Assembly (NCBI RefSeq): GCF_035046505.1 | Contig: NC_089822.1 | Location: 271,331,054 to 271,395,053, forward strand | Length of the DNA stretch: 64,000 nucleotides | Direction: 5' to 3' | Source: Tiliqua scincoides | Lineage: Eukaryota > Chordata > Lepidosauria > Squamata > Scincidae | Shown: piece after piece, positions 54,401 through 63,789 of the stretch | How positions within the stretch are numbered: the first letter of the stretch is position 1 | Layout of the letters: each line of letters opens with the position of its first letter | The notes under the pieces: generated by a model | Databases searched by the model: none | Told to the model about the DNA's origin: nothing | What the model saw: the letters and a program-made list of their open reading frames with translations, nothing else | Program-made: the position numbers and the translations under genes

Positions 54401-57400
54401 TAAAGCAATAAAAGTGTCTAAACTCTCACCCTGTTGCGCTTTTGACTATTGCGCCAGTGCCAAACTGCCCAGGATTTGAGCACAACTGTCAGAAGGGGAA
54501 AGAGACTCAGTGCAGACTGAGGCTCGACTGAAGGTATTTGAGTTTTTGACACAGTGGAGAAGTGTGAAACCTGAAGGCGGTCTCCAGGGGGCAGATGCAG
54601 CCCGTGACAAGCTTCTATCTGGCCCATGGCCAACCTCTAGTCTCTGGCCCACTCAACTGAACACACCCAGAGCTGTGCTTTAGTCACATCCTGAGGGCCG
54701 AGGAGGCTGTGCACGGCCTCCCCAGCCGCCAGAACGTCTTTTAAAGGCCTAAAAACATCACTTCCTAGTTTTCCTGAAAAACTGGAAGTAACTTCTTGTG
54801 CCCTCTGAAGGCTTTAGATGGCTTGCTGGGGGTCGAGGAGGTCTCCCTAGCCCTCAGAACACACTCCGAGTGATTCCTGTGATGTGCTGGTTCTATTTAC
54901 TCCTGTATATTTAAATAAGCTGTTTGAGAAGTGGGGGGATGTACGCGTTTGCTTTGGTGCGTGTTGGTGCTTGGAGAAATCCTGGAAATTTAAGCCCATT
55001 CATTCATTTATTTGTACATCTGCGTTTCATCTTTAATGTATTTATTTAAATTTTACATTAAACATTTTTTCTGACCCTTGACACTGTGATCCTCTGGCCA
55101 AAAAATTTGGAGACCCTGTTCAAGAGCAAAATATCTGCAGAGAGAAGAGCAGAAACACTCTCTCCTCATATAACTCCCATTTAAAAAAGGTGGGGGGGGA
55201 ACCTTTTGTTTGCCAGTCTTGATTGAGACATACAAAATTATGCAGGGGATGGACAGAGTGGATAGAGAGATGCTCTTTACACTCTCACACAACACCAGAA
55301 TCAGGGGACATCCACTCAAATTGAGTGTTGGGCGGGTTAGGACAGACAAAAGAAAATATTTCTTTACTCAGCGTGTGGTCGGTCTGTGGAACTCCTTGCC
55401 ACAGGATGTGGTGACGGCATCTGGCCTGGACACCTTTAAAAGGGGATTGGACAAGTTTCTAGAGGAAAAATCCATTACGGGTTACAAGCCATGATGTGTA
55501 TGTGCAACCTCCTGATTTTAGAAATGGGTTATGTCAGAAGGCCAGATGCAGGGGAGGGCACCAGGATGAGGTCTCTTGTTATCTGGTGTGCTCCCTGGGG
55601 CATTTGGTGGGCCGCTGTGAGATACAGGAAGCTGGACTAGATGGGCCTGTGGCCTGATCCAGTGGGGCTGTTCTTATGTTCTTAACTACAATTCCCAGGA
55701 AGCCTTGCAGGTCTCTTGTTATCTGGTGTGCTCCCTGGGGCATTTGGTGGGCCACTGTGAGATACAGGAAGCTGGACTAGATGGGCCTCTGGCCTGATCC
55801 AGTGGGGCTGTCCTTATGTTGGGCCACAGACAGGTGTGTGTGCAAACCATGCAGGGCAGGTGCAACTTTCCAGAGGAAGGGAAAAGGCTTTCTCTATTTT
55901 TATGCATAGTGGTGGCAGTTTGCAAACAGAGCTCAGTCTCCACCCACAGCCTGCAGTGACTCAGCCCAGCCAAGGGTCCCATCCCAGGACTGCAGATTGT
56001 GTTTTCACTCCTGCAAGAGGAGGAGCTGGGAGAGAGGACTGCGCCACTTCCCATTACAGCTGAAGGAGAAGGACAATTTTTGAAAGCTTCCCATGTCTGG
56101 AAAAATGACATTTATCCACTGGAAGAAAATGGGACATTTTGGCCCAGCTCTGCCTCTGCCTTGCCAGTTTTCTTCTTCCAGACAGCTGTTTTACCTGGAA
56201 CAACCATGAAAACTGTGTCTTTCCTTCCTCAGCTGAACTGAGACAGCCTCAGGTATCATCCCACTGCATCGTCGGTCTGGGAATCCAAAAGTGGGAGGGG
56301 GAGCACAGAGAACTTCCCTCCTCCCTCCGTTTCCCCCCTCCTCACCTTTCCTCAGCAGAGTCTCCCTCCCATAGCGCAGGTATTTCTGCAGCCATTCAAT
56401 GCAAGTCTTCTCCAGGTAGGCCTTCTGGTGCCGGGCAATGGCTGTTTCAGCCTCCAACTTCCTCTTGCTGATCTGGGCTGCTGCATTGGCTGCCGTCCAG
56501 CTGAGGGTCTCCTTGTCCAAGGCAATGAAGTCCGTCCCGTCGTAGCCATACTGGTAACTCCCTCCACTGGGCCCGTCCCCATTCAGCTCACAGTGAGACA
56601 TAAACTGCAGGCTGTGAAACCCTAGAAGGGAGACAAGTGGGGGGATAACAGCCAAAGCAAGGTCAGCCATCCAATCTGCAGACCCCCCACTTCTTCCCGG
56701 CAAGGTCTGATCCCACCCAGAATGTTTCACCCCACCTGCTCCTCTCGCACCCTCTTGAATAAGAAAAGGGATGGGGTTCCTTCTGCTCAGTGGAACCACC
56801 TTCAAGCGGCACCCCTTCAAGGGGAGCCTACATAGAAGAAGGAATGGGGGGATGAGAAGCCTCCAGCACCTCCTCTTTTGGAGAGAACCTGGAAGTGCTG
56901 TCACAATGTCATGTGACATCACAATGTCACTGTCCTGGGAGCTGGGGCTTCTAGGTACATCTGTGTCCACATACTGTTGGCAACCTTCAGTCTCGGAAGA
57001 CTCTGGTATCGTGCTCTGAAAGGTGGTTCTGGAACAGCATCTAGTGTGGCTGAAAAGGCCAATTCGGGAGTGACAATCCCTTCCACACTGGGAGCAAGTG
57101 CAGTCTGTCCCTGGTCTGTCTCCTTGGCTATGGGCCTTCCTTCTTTGCCTCAGTCTGTTGGCCAAGTGTCTCTTCAAACTGGGAAAGGCCATGCTGTACA
57201 GCCTGCCTCCAAGAGGCCAGGGTTTTCCACCTGTTGAGGTCCACTCCTAAGGCCTTCAGATCCCTCTTGCAGATGTCCTTGTATCACAGCTGTGGTCTAC
57301 CTGTAGGGTGCTTTCCTTGCATGAGTTCTCCATAGAGGAGATCCTTTGGGATCCGGCCATCATTACAGATGAGGAGAAATTACATCGTGCATTGAGATGC

Positions 57401-60400
57401 CCTCAAATTCACACAGACTTGCCGGGCACTGGAATTACAAACAGGAAGCATCTCCTGGCAAAACTACTGTGCTTGGCTTTGTGTGCAGCTGCACCAGGAT
57501 ATTGGGAAGTGCTGATCCTTTCATCTTTCATCCTTTTATCAATCCTTTTCTGCACATGCTGCTTCTTAGATTTGACAGTAAATAATTGGCTTGGGGCCAC
57601 GGTATTTGAGAGACTGCCACCTTCTGTGTAATCCGGCTCATCCCCTCTGGTCATTGGAGGGGGTCCTTTTACAGGTCCGTTGCCTATGGATGTGGGAGGG
57701 GCTGCTGCAAGGAACAGGGCCTTCTCAGTGGTGGCACCAACTTTATGGATCTCCCCCCCCCTCAGCTTACAAACTACTCCCTCCTTTCAAGGCTTTCTGG
57801 CAGGGCCTAAAGACATTGCTATTTAGAGCAGCCTTCCGAGTCCAGTCTTTTTAATACGCAGTATTTCAGATTTTTATGCTGGTTAGATTTTATGGGTCTG
57901 CCCCCCCCCATTACTAAGTGCTGCTGGGTTTAAAAAAATTTGTTTGGGTTTTTAATGGGATATTTTAATGTCTTATTTTTTAAGGAGATTTTTATATTTA
58001 TTATTATTATTAACAATATTTATATACTGCTTTTCAACTAAAAGTTCACAAAGCGGTTTACAGAGAAAAATCCAATAACTAAATGGCTCCCTGTCCCAAA
58101 AGGGCTCACAATCTAAAAAGATGTAAAAAGAACACCAGCAGACAGCCACTACAACAGACAGTGCTGGGGTGAGGTGGGCCAGTTACTCTCCCCCTGCTAA
58201 AAAAAAGGAGCACTCACTTGAAAAAGTGCCTCTCACCCAATTAGCAGGGGTAGCTTTTTAGCTTTTATTTTGTCATATCTGGATTCTCCGTCTCCCTAGA
58301 GAAGAAGAATAGATTGCCAGTTTTCTTCTTCCATATTGCTTTTACATTTGTAAGCCACTTTGAATGCCCTTTAAGGAGATAAAGTGGAGCAGAAATTTAG
58401 TAAATAAAAAATATGTATAATAATAATTGCACTCTGCTGTCCTTTGTGCCTTTCTGTTCTGTGTTTGTGGCAAGCGGCCCTGTGACGGGGGTCAGGACAA
58501 GAGAAAATCCCTTAAAAGCACAGGAATACTCTGCTGAAGCTTCCTCCCCCCCCCTCCAAGAACTGCAGAGGAATGTTTCGCAGGCTTTTGCTTGCTTCTC
58601 TCTTTGGCAGCATCTGATAATGCCTGTTCAGCCCTTTTCTTCCTGCAGTTGGGACTCCCTTCGGCAAGTTTAGGACCAAACAGCAAAGCCGACCACTCTG
58701 GGTGAAGGGATGGAAGTCACGTGGCCCAGCCAATCAGCAGCTTGCACTGGACAAGACAGTGGGAAGGAGGCAGCTTCTCACTCTGCCCCAACCCCTTGAC
58801 CTCTGCCCCAACCCCTCTGCTCACCTCCAGTCTGGTTGTGACGATTCCTTGCAGTTGCCAGGTTCCCTTTGAATGTCACCTCAGCTCCCTGCATGAACTG
58901 CGTCTGCTGGTCCCAGTAGTGGCGGTCCTCCTGACTCGCCTTCTCCATCCAGGGCACTGGAGTCGTCGCGTTCCGCTTGTTGCTGTCATAGTGAAAGAAC
59001 TGCTGGCCGTCCACATAGCCCACAGCAATGAACCAGGGCAGCCCTGGGCTGGGCTCCGAAACTCCAGTGTAGAAGTAGCGCAGGGAGTGGGACAAGGAGC
59101 CTGGAGGAGGGAGAAAGAGATGGGGAGGCCAGAGTCAGGGGCGTTTACAAGCAGGGAGGCTTCCAAGTTGCACAGGGGTTGCCAGGGAGGGGTGGAGAAG
59201 GAGGGCAGAGCTGTGGGGACAGAACATCACAAGAGCCCCACTGGATCAGGCCAAAGGCCCATCAGCTTCCTGTATCTCACAGTAGCCCACCAGATGCCTC
59301 CGGGAGCACAGAAGACAAGAAGAGACCTGCCTCTTGCTGCCACTCCGCTGCATCTGGCATTCTATTTATCCTCACGCCACCCAACAGACACCAAAGTGAC
59401 CAAGTGGGGGGATCTCTGGGATTGAGTGCTGGGGGGAGGTGCTGGTGCTTGGGGGACATGGCACATTTTTTATTTCTCCCTTTTGGAAAAGTGGGTATGA
59501 AATCAAAACCCGGAAGTGATGTCACTTTGCGCTCTGCACCAAGCAACAGGATTGTTAGCTATACCACTGATCCCAATTCTGGAGGTAATTGAAGTGGGGT
59601 TATGTAAGCCGCCTTGGGTGCCCTTTGGGGGAAAAGGTGGAGCATCAATCAATCAACCAAACAGGGAGCTGTGACCAATTGCCATTGGGATCAGGGGAGC
59701 TGCAGGGTGAAAATGTTTGAGAAAAACTGCCGTAATGGATTCCCCCCCCCCAGAAATTTGTCCAAACCCCTTTTAAAGGCATCTAGGCCAGACACCACAT
59801 CCTACAGCAAGGAGTTCCACTGGCTTTCCGTGCTTTCTCCCACCTGTATGGGAGGTGCAGAAAAATGCACCTCCCACCAGAAAAAGGGTCTCTCCAGACC
59901 CCAAGCAGCAGCCATTAATTTGAAAAATATACCTGAAAGGCAAAAACTCCACCGTGATTTCTCCAAACAGAAAAGTTTCTCCCTGTCCCGCCACAGCAAT
60001 ACCTCGTAGTAATGAGCATGTTCCACAATAGAAGAAATAGTACCCTCCACCCCCCCAGTACAAGCAGAAACTTCTCCCAACCTTCCTTATTGCTGCTCTT
60101 GACCAGCCCCACTCTCCATGTGCTCTGGATGGGGGCAGGGAGACCAGAGGTCATAACTTCCAAGGAGACCCCAGAACCCTGCTTTACTCACTCTACACAC
60201 ATGCACTCTCTCTCCCCCCCAACCCTGCCAGAAGCACCAAGCCCCCTCCTGTGCAGAAAAGAAGTTGCAAGAACCCCCAACTGACGCCAGACCAGACAAA
60301 AAGAGGACAGGTTCAGAATAAATGCTGGGGGGGGGCAAACGGCTGGCTTGGGGGAGCAAAGCCCCCCGTCCCCCCTGGCTATGCCCCTGAGTCTCCCCCA

Positions 60401-62322
60401 CCAAAAAAAAACCTTGTTCAGCCTTTTAGTGCCTTTCCTTTCCCTAGATAATACTTAGTACTTCAGATCGGCTGCTGCATACATTGTGTGCTCCCTGGGG
60501 CATCTGGTGGGCCACCGTGAGATACAGGAGGCTGGACTAGATGGGTCTATGGCCTGATCCAGTGGGGCTGTTCTTAAACTACAGTTCCCAGGAGGTCTTG
60601 CAGGTCTCTTGTTATCTGGTGTGCTCCCTGGGGCATTTGGTGGGCTGCTGTGAGATACAGGAAGCTGGACTAGATGGGCCTATGGCCTGATCCAGTGGGG
60701 CTGTTCTGATGTTCTTAACTACAATTCCCAGGAAGCCTTGCAGGTCTCTTGTGATCTGGTGTGCTCCCTGGGGCATTTGGTGGGCCGCTGTGAGATACAG
60801 GAAGCTGGACTAGGTGGGCCTAGGGCCTGATCCAGTGGGGCTGTTCTTATGTTTATTTGGTCTCCTTCAGCTGCTGCCTGACAGACTGCAGGGAAAAGGG
60901 GTGAGGGTCCTGCACCACCCCCACACACTGGAAGCCCCTCCTTTGCTGCACTGTTCTGACCCCAGAAAATGCCCTGCTCCTGCCTCTAGAGCCAGCAGGA
61001 AAGAAGGAGGCTGCCCCACAAAACTGAAGCCCTAACGGGGGAAGTACATGAGATATCAGGCCCCACAGAAGGAAGCACGTGGGCAAGGCACAACATACAG
61101 CTATCAGGACGTGCACAAGGAGAAATGCAACTGTCCTAATTCTGGACCATAAACTGGGGCAGACCTGGGGAGTGGGATTGAGGGGGGTCATAAACGGTCT
61201 TAGGAGGACAATCTCTGCCCAACCCCAAAGCCCAGGTAACAGTCCAGTCCTTGGGGGGGGGGGGAAGAGAACACCCCACCTAGGAACACTCAGGGAGAGC
61301 TGGGGCAAGGCATGGGTTAAAGCAGGAAACTCAAATGGCCACAGAGGAAGACATTCGGGTGGGCCTTGCTGGAAGACAGAAGGACTTGGAAGAAACACCC
61401 CAAGAAATCAGCTTGCTTCTCATGACTAAAACCACAGCAATCCTACAACTGCATCACAAATCAACATCAGTTCATATTTCACCTCTTCCTAAAAGTCCTG
61501 CTTTAGCCACTTGCTGAAATGGATACAGGGTGGGGACTGCCTGACTCCAATGCGGGGGGGGGGGGCCTTCTGGAGAACCTGTCCCACCACTGAAAAGGCC
61601 CTGCTCCAAACAGCTGACCACGGAACTGAGCACCTACAGCAGCGATTTTCAAAGGTGCCATGGCACACTGGTGTGCCGTGAATGGTCCACAGGTGTTTGG
61701 GGGAGGGTCATTTATTAATAGGGCAGTTGGGGTGTGAGCCCCCCCACCAGTGGTGCAGTGGGTCTTGTCAATTGTGAAAAGACTGGTGGTGCGCCTTGCC
61801 TATTCTCGCGCCTTGCCAGTGTGCCGTGAGATGCTAAGGTTGAAAACGGCTGACCTGGAATGACGTCTGCACTATGCGGGGAGGGCCGCGGGGGGGAGGG
61901 ACAAAGGGCCTTCTGGGACTGCGGCCCCAGACAGGCAGCAAAGCCAGAAAGAAGGGGGCAGGCGCCCCCCAGCGGTTCTCCAGGGAGCAGTGAGTGGCTG
62001 CTTTTTCCCACCAGTGCCTCCAAGGGCAGCTCCGCCAGCCTGGCCCGAAGGCGCCCCTGTCCGGCTCCGGCGGGACATTGGGTGCTGCGGCCACCACCAG
62101 CACTAAAGAGTCCGGGGGCGCCTCCGAAGCACGCGCGGGGGGGGCGAGGAGCCGCGGCTCCTTCTCCAGGGAGAGACCTGCCCGGGACGCGCCTGGAGCG
62201 CAGACCACCAGCCCCGTTCAAGTGCTGCTCGCGTCGGTGCAGCCCCGCAGGCACTCACCGGAGCAGGTCCCCAGCAGGAGCAGGAGGAAGAGGGGGGCAT
62301 CCCGGGGGCTCCGGGGACCCAT
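42388..62322 (-). CDS. MHC class I heavy chain, apparently intact, eight exons
   Basis: A class I heavy chain that would pair with beta-2-microglobulin at the cell surface. Exons, 5' to 3' on the minus strand: 62322-62259 signal peptide, 59100-58825 alpha-1, 56621-56346 alpha-2, 52010-51726 alpha-3, 50470-50384 TM, 44648-44622, 43045-43012 and 42427-42388 cytoplasmic. All have GT-AG borders and compatible phases, giving 1089 nt (362 codons plus stop). The disulfide cysteines in alpha-2 and alpha-3 and the NQT glycosylation site at the end of alpha-1 are present. At position 84 it has Arg, as in non-mammalian class I. Unusual are Ser at 99 (MSHC instead of MYGC) and Leu at 147 (usually Trp), so it may be a non-classical gene. 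Introns total almost 19 kb, mostly CR1. The last exon is supported by conservation of its acceptor in the pseudogene copy. Residue numbering is by alignment from memory. Confidence 0.9.
43012..43045 (-). CDS. MHC class I exon 7
   Basis: 34 nt between ccctttgtag| and AG|gtaatg. It encodes SDWESNSSAD, a serine/acidic stretch typical of class I tails. The homologous remnant is at 10433-10461. Confidence 0.82.
43105..43315 (-). mobile_element. Old tRNA-derived (MIR-like) SINE, paralogous to 10195-10398
   Basis: On the minus strand it has 'ggtccaaatcccagctcag' and the downstream 'gggcacaatcact' block. It sits just upstream of exon 7, as in copy 1. Confidence 0.65.
43660..44035 (+). mobile_element. 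Second copy of the LINE-B-related composite
   Basis: Matches 20665-20975 over ~300 bp ('gcagttcatggctgaacaca', 'gtggagaggggggatttgct') and ends in a short LINE-B-like 3' piece ('tccagaaccactattcagag'). It lies in class I intron 6. Confidence 0.7.
44622..44648 (-). CDS. MHC class I exon 6
   Basis: 27 nt between tctctgcag| and CAG|gtgagt, encoding KKHPEKAAA (the first codon is completed from the TM exon). Splice sites are strong and paralogous to copy 1 at 8966. Confidence 0.87.
45286..46005 (-). repeat. Tandem array B of CR1 tails, five units
   Basis: Five minus-strand CR1 tails with a 140-142-bp period, joined by the same linker ('gcaaggcttcctgggaattg'). The innermost unit runs on into ordinary CR1 3' UTR ('cctcatcctggtgccctccc'), exactly as in array A. 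It lies in class I intron 5. Confidence 0.93.
46355..46430 (+). mobile_element. CR1 terminal scrap
   Basis: About 75 bp of the CR1 3' terminus, plus orientation. Confidence 0.82.
46590..47690. mobile_element. CR1 copy with inverted 5' part
   Basis: 46590-46875 is minus-strand reverse transcriptase (KQRVGVNGQFSQWREV to MRFNVSKCKV). From 46876 the plus strand carries the next part of the same ORF (MKVSTQCAAAVK...) through to the 3' octamer at ~47688. About 35 codons between the two parts are missing, and a short sequence around 46915-46945 is duplicated at the join. This is the arrangement expected from twin priming. Confidence 0.88.
47692..50187 (-). mobile_element. CR1 5' part (5' UTR, ORF1, start of ORF2), decayed
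   Basis: Minus-strand CR1 from its 5' end through ORF1 (49263 to about 48362, one frame change near 48870) into the endonuclease (MMGCDRRFG at 48252; one frame change near 48040), stopping at GHDKETGF. It lacks all of the reverse transcriptase and the 3' end, and abuts the 3' end of the plus-strand copy before it. Its 5' UTR has two copies of the ~78-bp block (near 50185-50097 and 49456-49380) but lacks the ~140 bp with the TATA-like box found in the full-length copy. Confidence 0.9.
50384..50470 (-). CDS. MHC class I transmembrane exon (exon 5)
   Basis: 87 nt between catcctcag| and A|gtaagt. It encodes PDLLIIMVIASVTLTVLVLF and VAGVNFCI, one membrane helix. Phase 1 at both ends. Confidence 0.9.
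50480..51720. other. Class I intron 4
   Basis: No repeat or exon recognised. Confidence 0.5.
51726..52010 (-). CDS. MHC class I alpha-3 (Ig C1) exon
   Basis: 285 nt between ttcccacag| and G|gtgaga. It starts EPPTIKVTRKDSQQG and contains LLCRAHGFYPKEINVTW and YRCHVEHDG with both cysteines. NVT in strand C is a possible extra N-glycosylation site. Open. Confidence 0.95.
52321..53573 (-). mobile_element. CR1 3' half
   Basis: Minus-strand CR1 carrying ~325 open codons of reverse transcriptase C-terminal region (52508-53485) and a full 3' UTR. It is very close to the full-length copy and lies in class I intron 3. Confidence 0.95.
54028..54137 (+). mobile_element. LINE-B short 3' end
   Basis: About 110 bp of the LINE-B 3' terminus ('gggattgtcactcccgaa' to 'gactgaaggttgcca'), similar in extent to the copy at 8021-8133. 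Confidence 0.82.
54140..55200. other. Class I intron 3, remainder
   Basis: No gene recognised. Confidence 0.45.
55215..55830 (+). repeat. CR1 3' fragment followed by one extra linker-tail unit (array C)
   Basis: A CR1 C-terminus and 3' UTR (55219-55685), then the linker 'aactacaattcccaggaagc' at 55684 and a second CR1 tail to ~55818. Same architecture as arrays A and B with one extra tail. Confidence 0.9.
56346..56621 (-). CDS. MHC class I alpha-2 exon
   Basis: 276 nt between cttctag| and G|gtgagg. It starts FHSLQFMSHCELNGDG and ends WLQKYLRYGRETLLRK. Both cysteines (C101 and C164 equivalents), K146, Y159 and Y171 are kept. Positions 99 (Ser) and 147 (Leu) are unusual. Open. Confidence 0.95.
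56975..57365 (-). mobile_element. LINE-B 3' fragment
   Basis: Minus-strand C-terminal finger region and part of the upstream ORF ending near 'aggagatcctttgggatccg'. It lies in class I intron 2. Confidence 0.82.
57590..57870 (+). repeat. Old L2/CR1-like LINE remnant
   Basis: It contains 'aacagggccttctcagtggt' and 'ggcagggcctaaagacattg', blocks typical of an old squamate L2-like C-terminal region (the 'RAF SVVAP..W' stretch). Low confidence in the family. Confidence 0.45.
58003..58250 (-). mobile_element. ~225-bp SINE copy
   Basis: Minus-strand copy of the family at 6733-6965, complete from the ATT-rich tail to the 'ttgaaaaagtgcct' start. Confidence 0.78.
58825..59100 (-). CDS. MHC class I alpha-1 exon
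   Basis: 276 nt between cctccag| and G|gtgagc. It starts SLSHSLRYFYTGVSEPS and contains FIAVGYVDGQQFFHYDSN and HYWDQQTQFMQGAEVTF, then ends NRHNQTGG. The NQT sequon and Arg at the position-84 equivalent are visible. Open. Confidence 0.95.
59215..59365 (-). mobile_element. Diverged CR1 tail
   Basis: The same 3' UTR blocks in minus orientation, with many differences; an older copy than its neighbours. Confidence 0.75.
59725..59830 (-). mobile_element. CR1 C-terminal scrap
   Basis: A short minus-strand piece around 'ttttaaaggcatctaggcca'. Confidence 0.65.
60483..60856 (+). repeat. Tandem array D of CR1 tails, three units
   Basis: Three plus-strand CR1 tails. The second and third are each preceded by the linker (aactacagttcccaggaggt and aactacaattcccaggaagc). 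It lies in class I intron 1. Confidence 0.92.
60860..61625. other. Class I intron 1, no feature
   Basis: No exon or recognised repeat. Confidence 0.45.
61630..61858. mobile_element. Short hAT-like MITE
   Basis: The ends cagcgattttcaaagg and ggttgaaaacggctg are near-complementary and match the hAT-type ends of 33286-33978. Inner 'cactggtgtgccgtgaatgg' is also shared with that element. Confidence 0.7.
62259..62322 (-). CDS. MHC class I signal-peptide exon (exon 1)
   Basis: 64 nt starting ATG at 62322. It encodes MGPRSPRDAPLFLLLLLGTC, a classic signal peptide, then S and a phase-1 donor G|gtgagt. The start is chosen because it opens the hydrophobic leader directly downstream of the promoter. 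Confidence 0.93.
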
Positions 62323-62815
62323 CTCGGGGCTCGAGCACGGCCCTCGCGCAGCCGTCGAGGTCGGGAATGCGGGGCTGCGAGTGCGCCGCCCAGACCGGAG
62401 CGAGAGCGGGATTGGCCGCGGCGGGAGGCTCGGCCAATGGGAAAAAGAGGCTCCGCCAGCAGCGCTGCAGCCGGGCAGAGCCCGCGCCGGAGCCGCGAAA
62501 GCGAAACGAAAGTCCGCTCCGGGAAACAGCTGCCCGGCGGGCGGGCGGGCGGGGCGGGGCTGGGCTGGGGGGAGGGCAGCCCCGCCGCGGCAGAGCCCCT
62601 GGCTGGCTGGCGGGCGGGGGGCGCCGCTCCCATCGAGGCCCTCCCGGGGCTGCCCAACAACAGGCAAAGTTTGGGCAAGCCCCCCCCCCCCCCGAAGACC
62701 GGGGGCGCGCGCCCTGGGCCAGTGGCGGAGCTGGAGGGGGCGGAGCAGCCAGTCTGGCGGGGGGCAAGCGGCCCCTCCCTCCGGAGCCATTCCCGGCGGG
62801 GGGAGCCGTACGTTA
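62323..62815 (-). promoter_or_regulatory. CpG-island promoter of the MHC class I gene
   Basis: Very CpG-rich sequence upstream of the signal exon, with two CCAAT motifs in opposite orientation (62411-62415 and 62434-62438) and several GC boxes. No TATA box is evident. A run of 16 C lies at about 62680. Confidence 0.82.
62497..62512 (-). promoter_or_regulatory. Interferon-stimulated response element
   Basis: The plus strand reads gaaagcgaaacgaaag, a full GAAANNGAAA match with an added GAAA. It lies 175 bp upstream of the ATG, about where class I genes carry their IRF site. Induction by interferon is inferred from the family. Confidence 0.87.
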
Positions 62816-62817
62816 AC

Positions 62818-63256
62818 ATAAACTGGCAAAAGAAATGTAAGAAGGTGATACGGGAGGCCAAGAAAGACTTGGAGGAGTGTTTGGCCAGCAACCTTAAGGG
62901 GAATAATAATTATAATTATTGGGTAGGTGCTCCTCTTTTTTTAGCAGGGGGAGAGTAACTGGCCCTCCTCACCCCAGCAGTGTCTGTTCTAGTGGCTGCC
63001 TGCTGGTGTTGCATCTTTTTAGATTGGGAGCCCTTTTGGGGCAGGGAGCCATTTAGTTATTGGATTTTTCTCTGTAAACCGCTTTGTGAACTTTTTGTTG
63101 AAAAGCGGTATATAAATACTGTTAATAATAATTAATAACTAAGGGGAATAATAAAAGCTTCAAATACATTAAAAGCAGGAAGCCTGCTAGAGAAGCAGTT
63201 GGCCCGCTGGACAGTAAGAGAGGGAAAGGGGAGATAAAATGAGACTTGGAGATGGT
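62818..63256 (+). mobile_element. CR1 ORF2 fragment split by a SINE
   Basis: 62818-62909 (WQKKCKKVIREAKKDLEECL) and 63140-63256 are two halves of one CR1 piece. The break holds a SINE with a 15-bp duplication on each side. Confidence 0.9.
62910..63139 (+). mobile_element. ~225-bp SINE with 15-bp target duplication
   Basis: Same family as 6733-6965, inserted in CR1. The target taaggggaataataa is present at 62895-62909 and 63140-63154. This defines both ends of the family. Confidence 0.93.
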
Positions 63257-63402
63257 TGTTGGCAACCTTCAGTCACGGAAGACTCTGGCACAGTGTCTAA
63301 TGTGGCTGAAAAGGCCAATTCGGGAGTGACAATCCCTTCCACACCGGGAGCAAGTGCAGTCTGTCCCTGGTCTGTCTCCCTGGCTATGGGCCTTCCTTCT
63401 TT
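63257..63402 (-). mobile_element. LINE-B 3' end, left part
   Basis: Minus-strand 3' terminus and finger region. It is interrupted at 'ccttccttcttt' by the CR1-tail array. Confidence 0.85.
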
Positions 63403-63788
63403 AAGAACATAAGAACAGCCCCACTGGATCAGGCCACAGGCCCATCTAGTCCAGCTTCCTGTATCTCACAGCGGCCCACCAAATGCCCCAGGGAGCACAC
63501 CAGACAACAAGAGACCTGCAAGGCTTCCTGGGAATTGTAGTTAAGAACATAAGAACAGCCCCACTGGATCAGGCCACAGGCCCATCTAGTCCAGCTTCCT
63601 GTATCTCACAGCGGCCCACCAAATGCCCCAGGGAGCACACCAGATAACAAGAGACCTGCAAGGCCTCCTGGGAATTGTAGTTAAGAACATAAGAACAGCC
63701 CCACTGGATCAGGCCCTAGGCCCATCTAGTCCAGCTTCCTGTATCTCACAGCGGCCCACCAAATGCCCCAGGGAGCACACCAGATAAG
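63403..63788 (-). repeat. Tandem array E of CR1 tails, three units, inside LINE-B
   Basis: Three CR1 tails with the 140-bp period and the linker, inserted in LINE-B. Unlike arrays A and B, the last unit stops at 'caccagataa' with no further CR1 3' UTR, so here the whole insertion consists of tail units. Confidence 0.92.
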
Positions 63789-63789
63789 A

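Noticed and set aside
61715-62891. Several long overlapping frames on both strands near 62 kb
   Set aside because: They arise from a CpG island with few stops. Only the signal-peptide exon (62322-62259) has family support.
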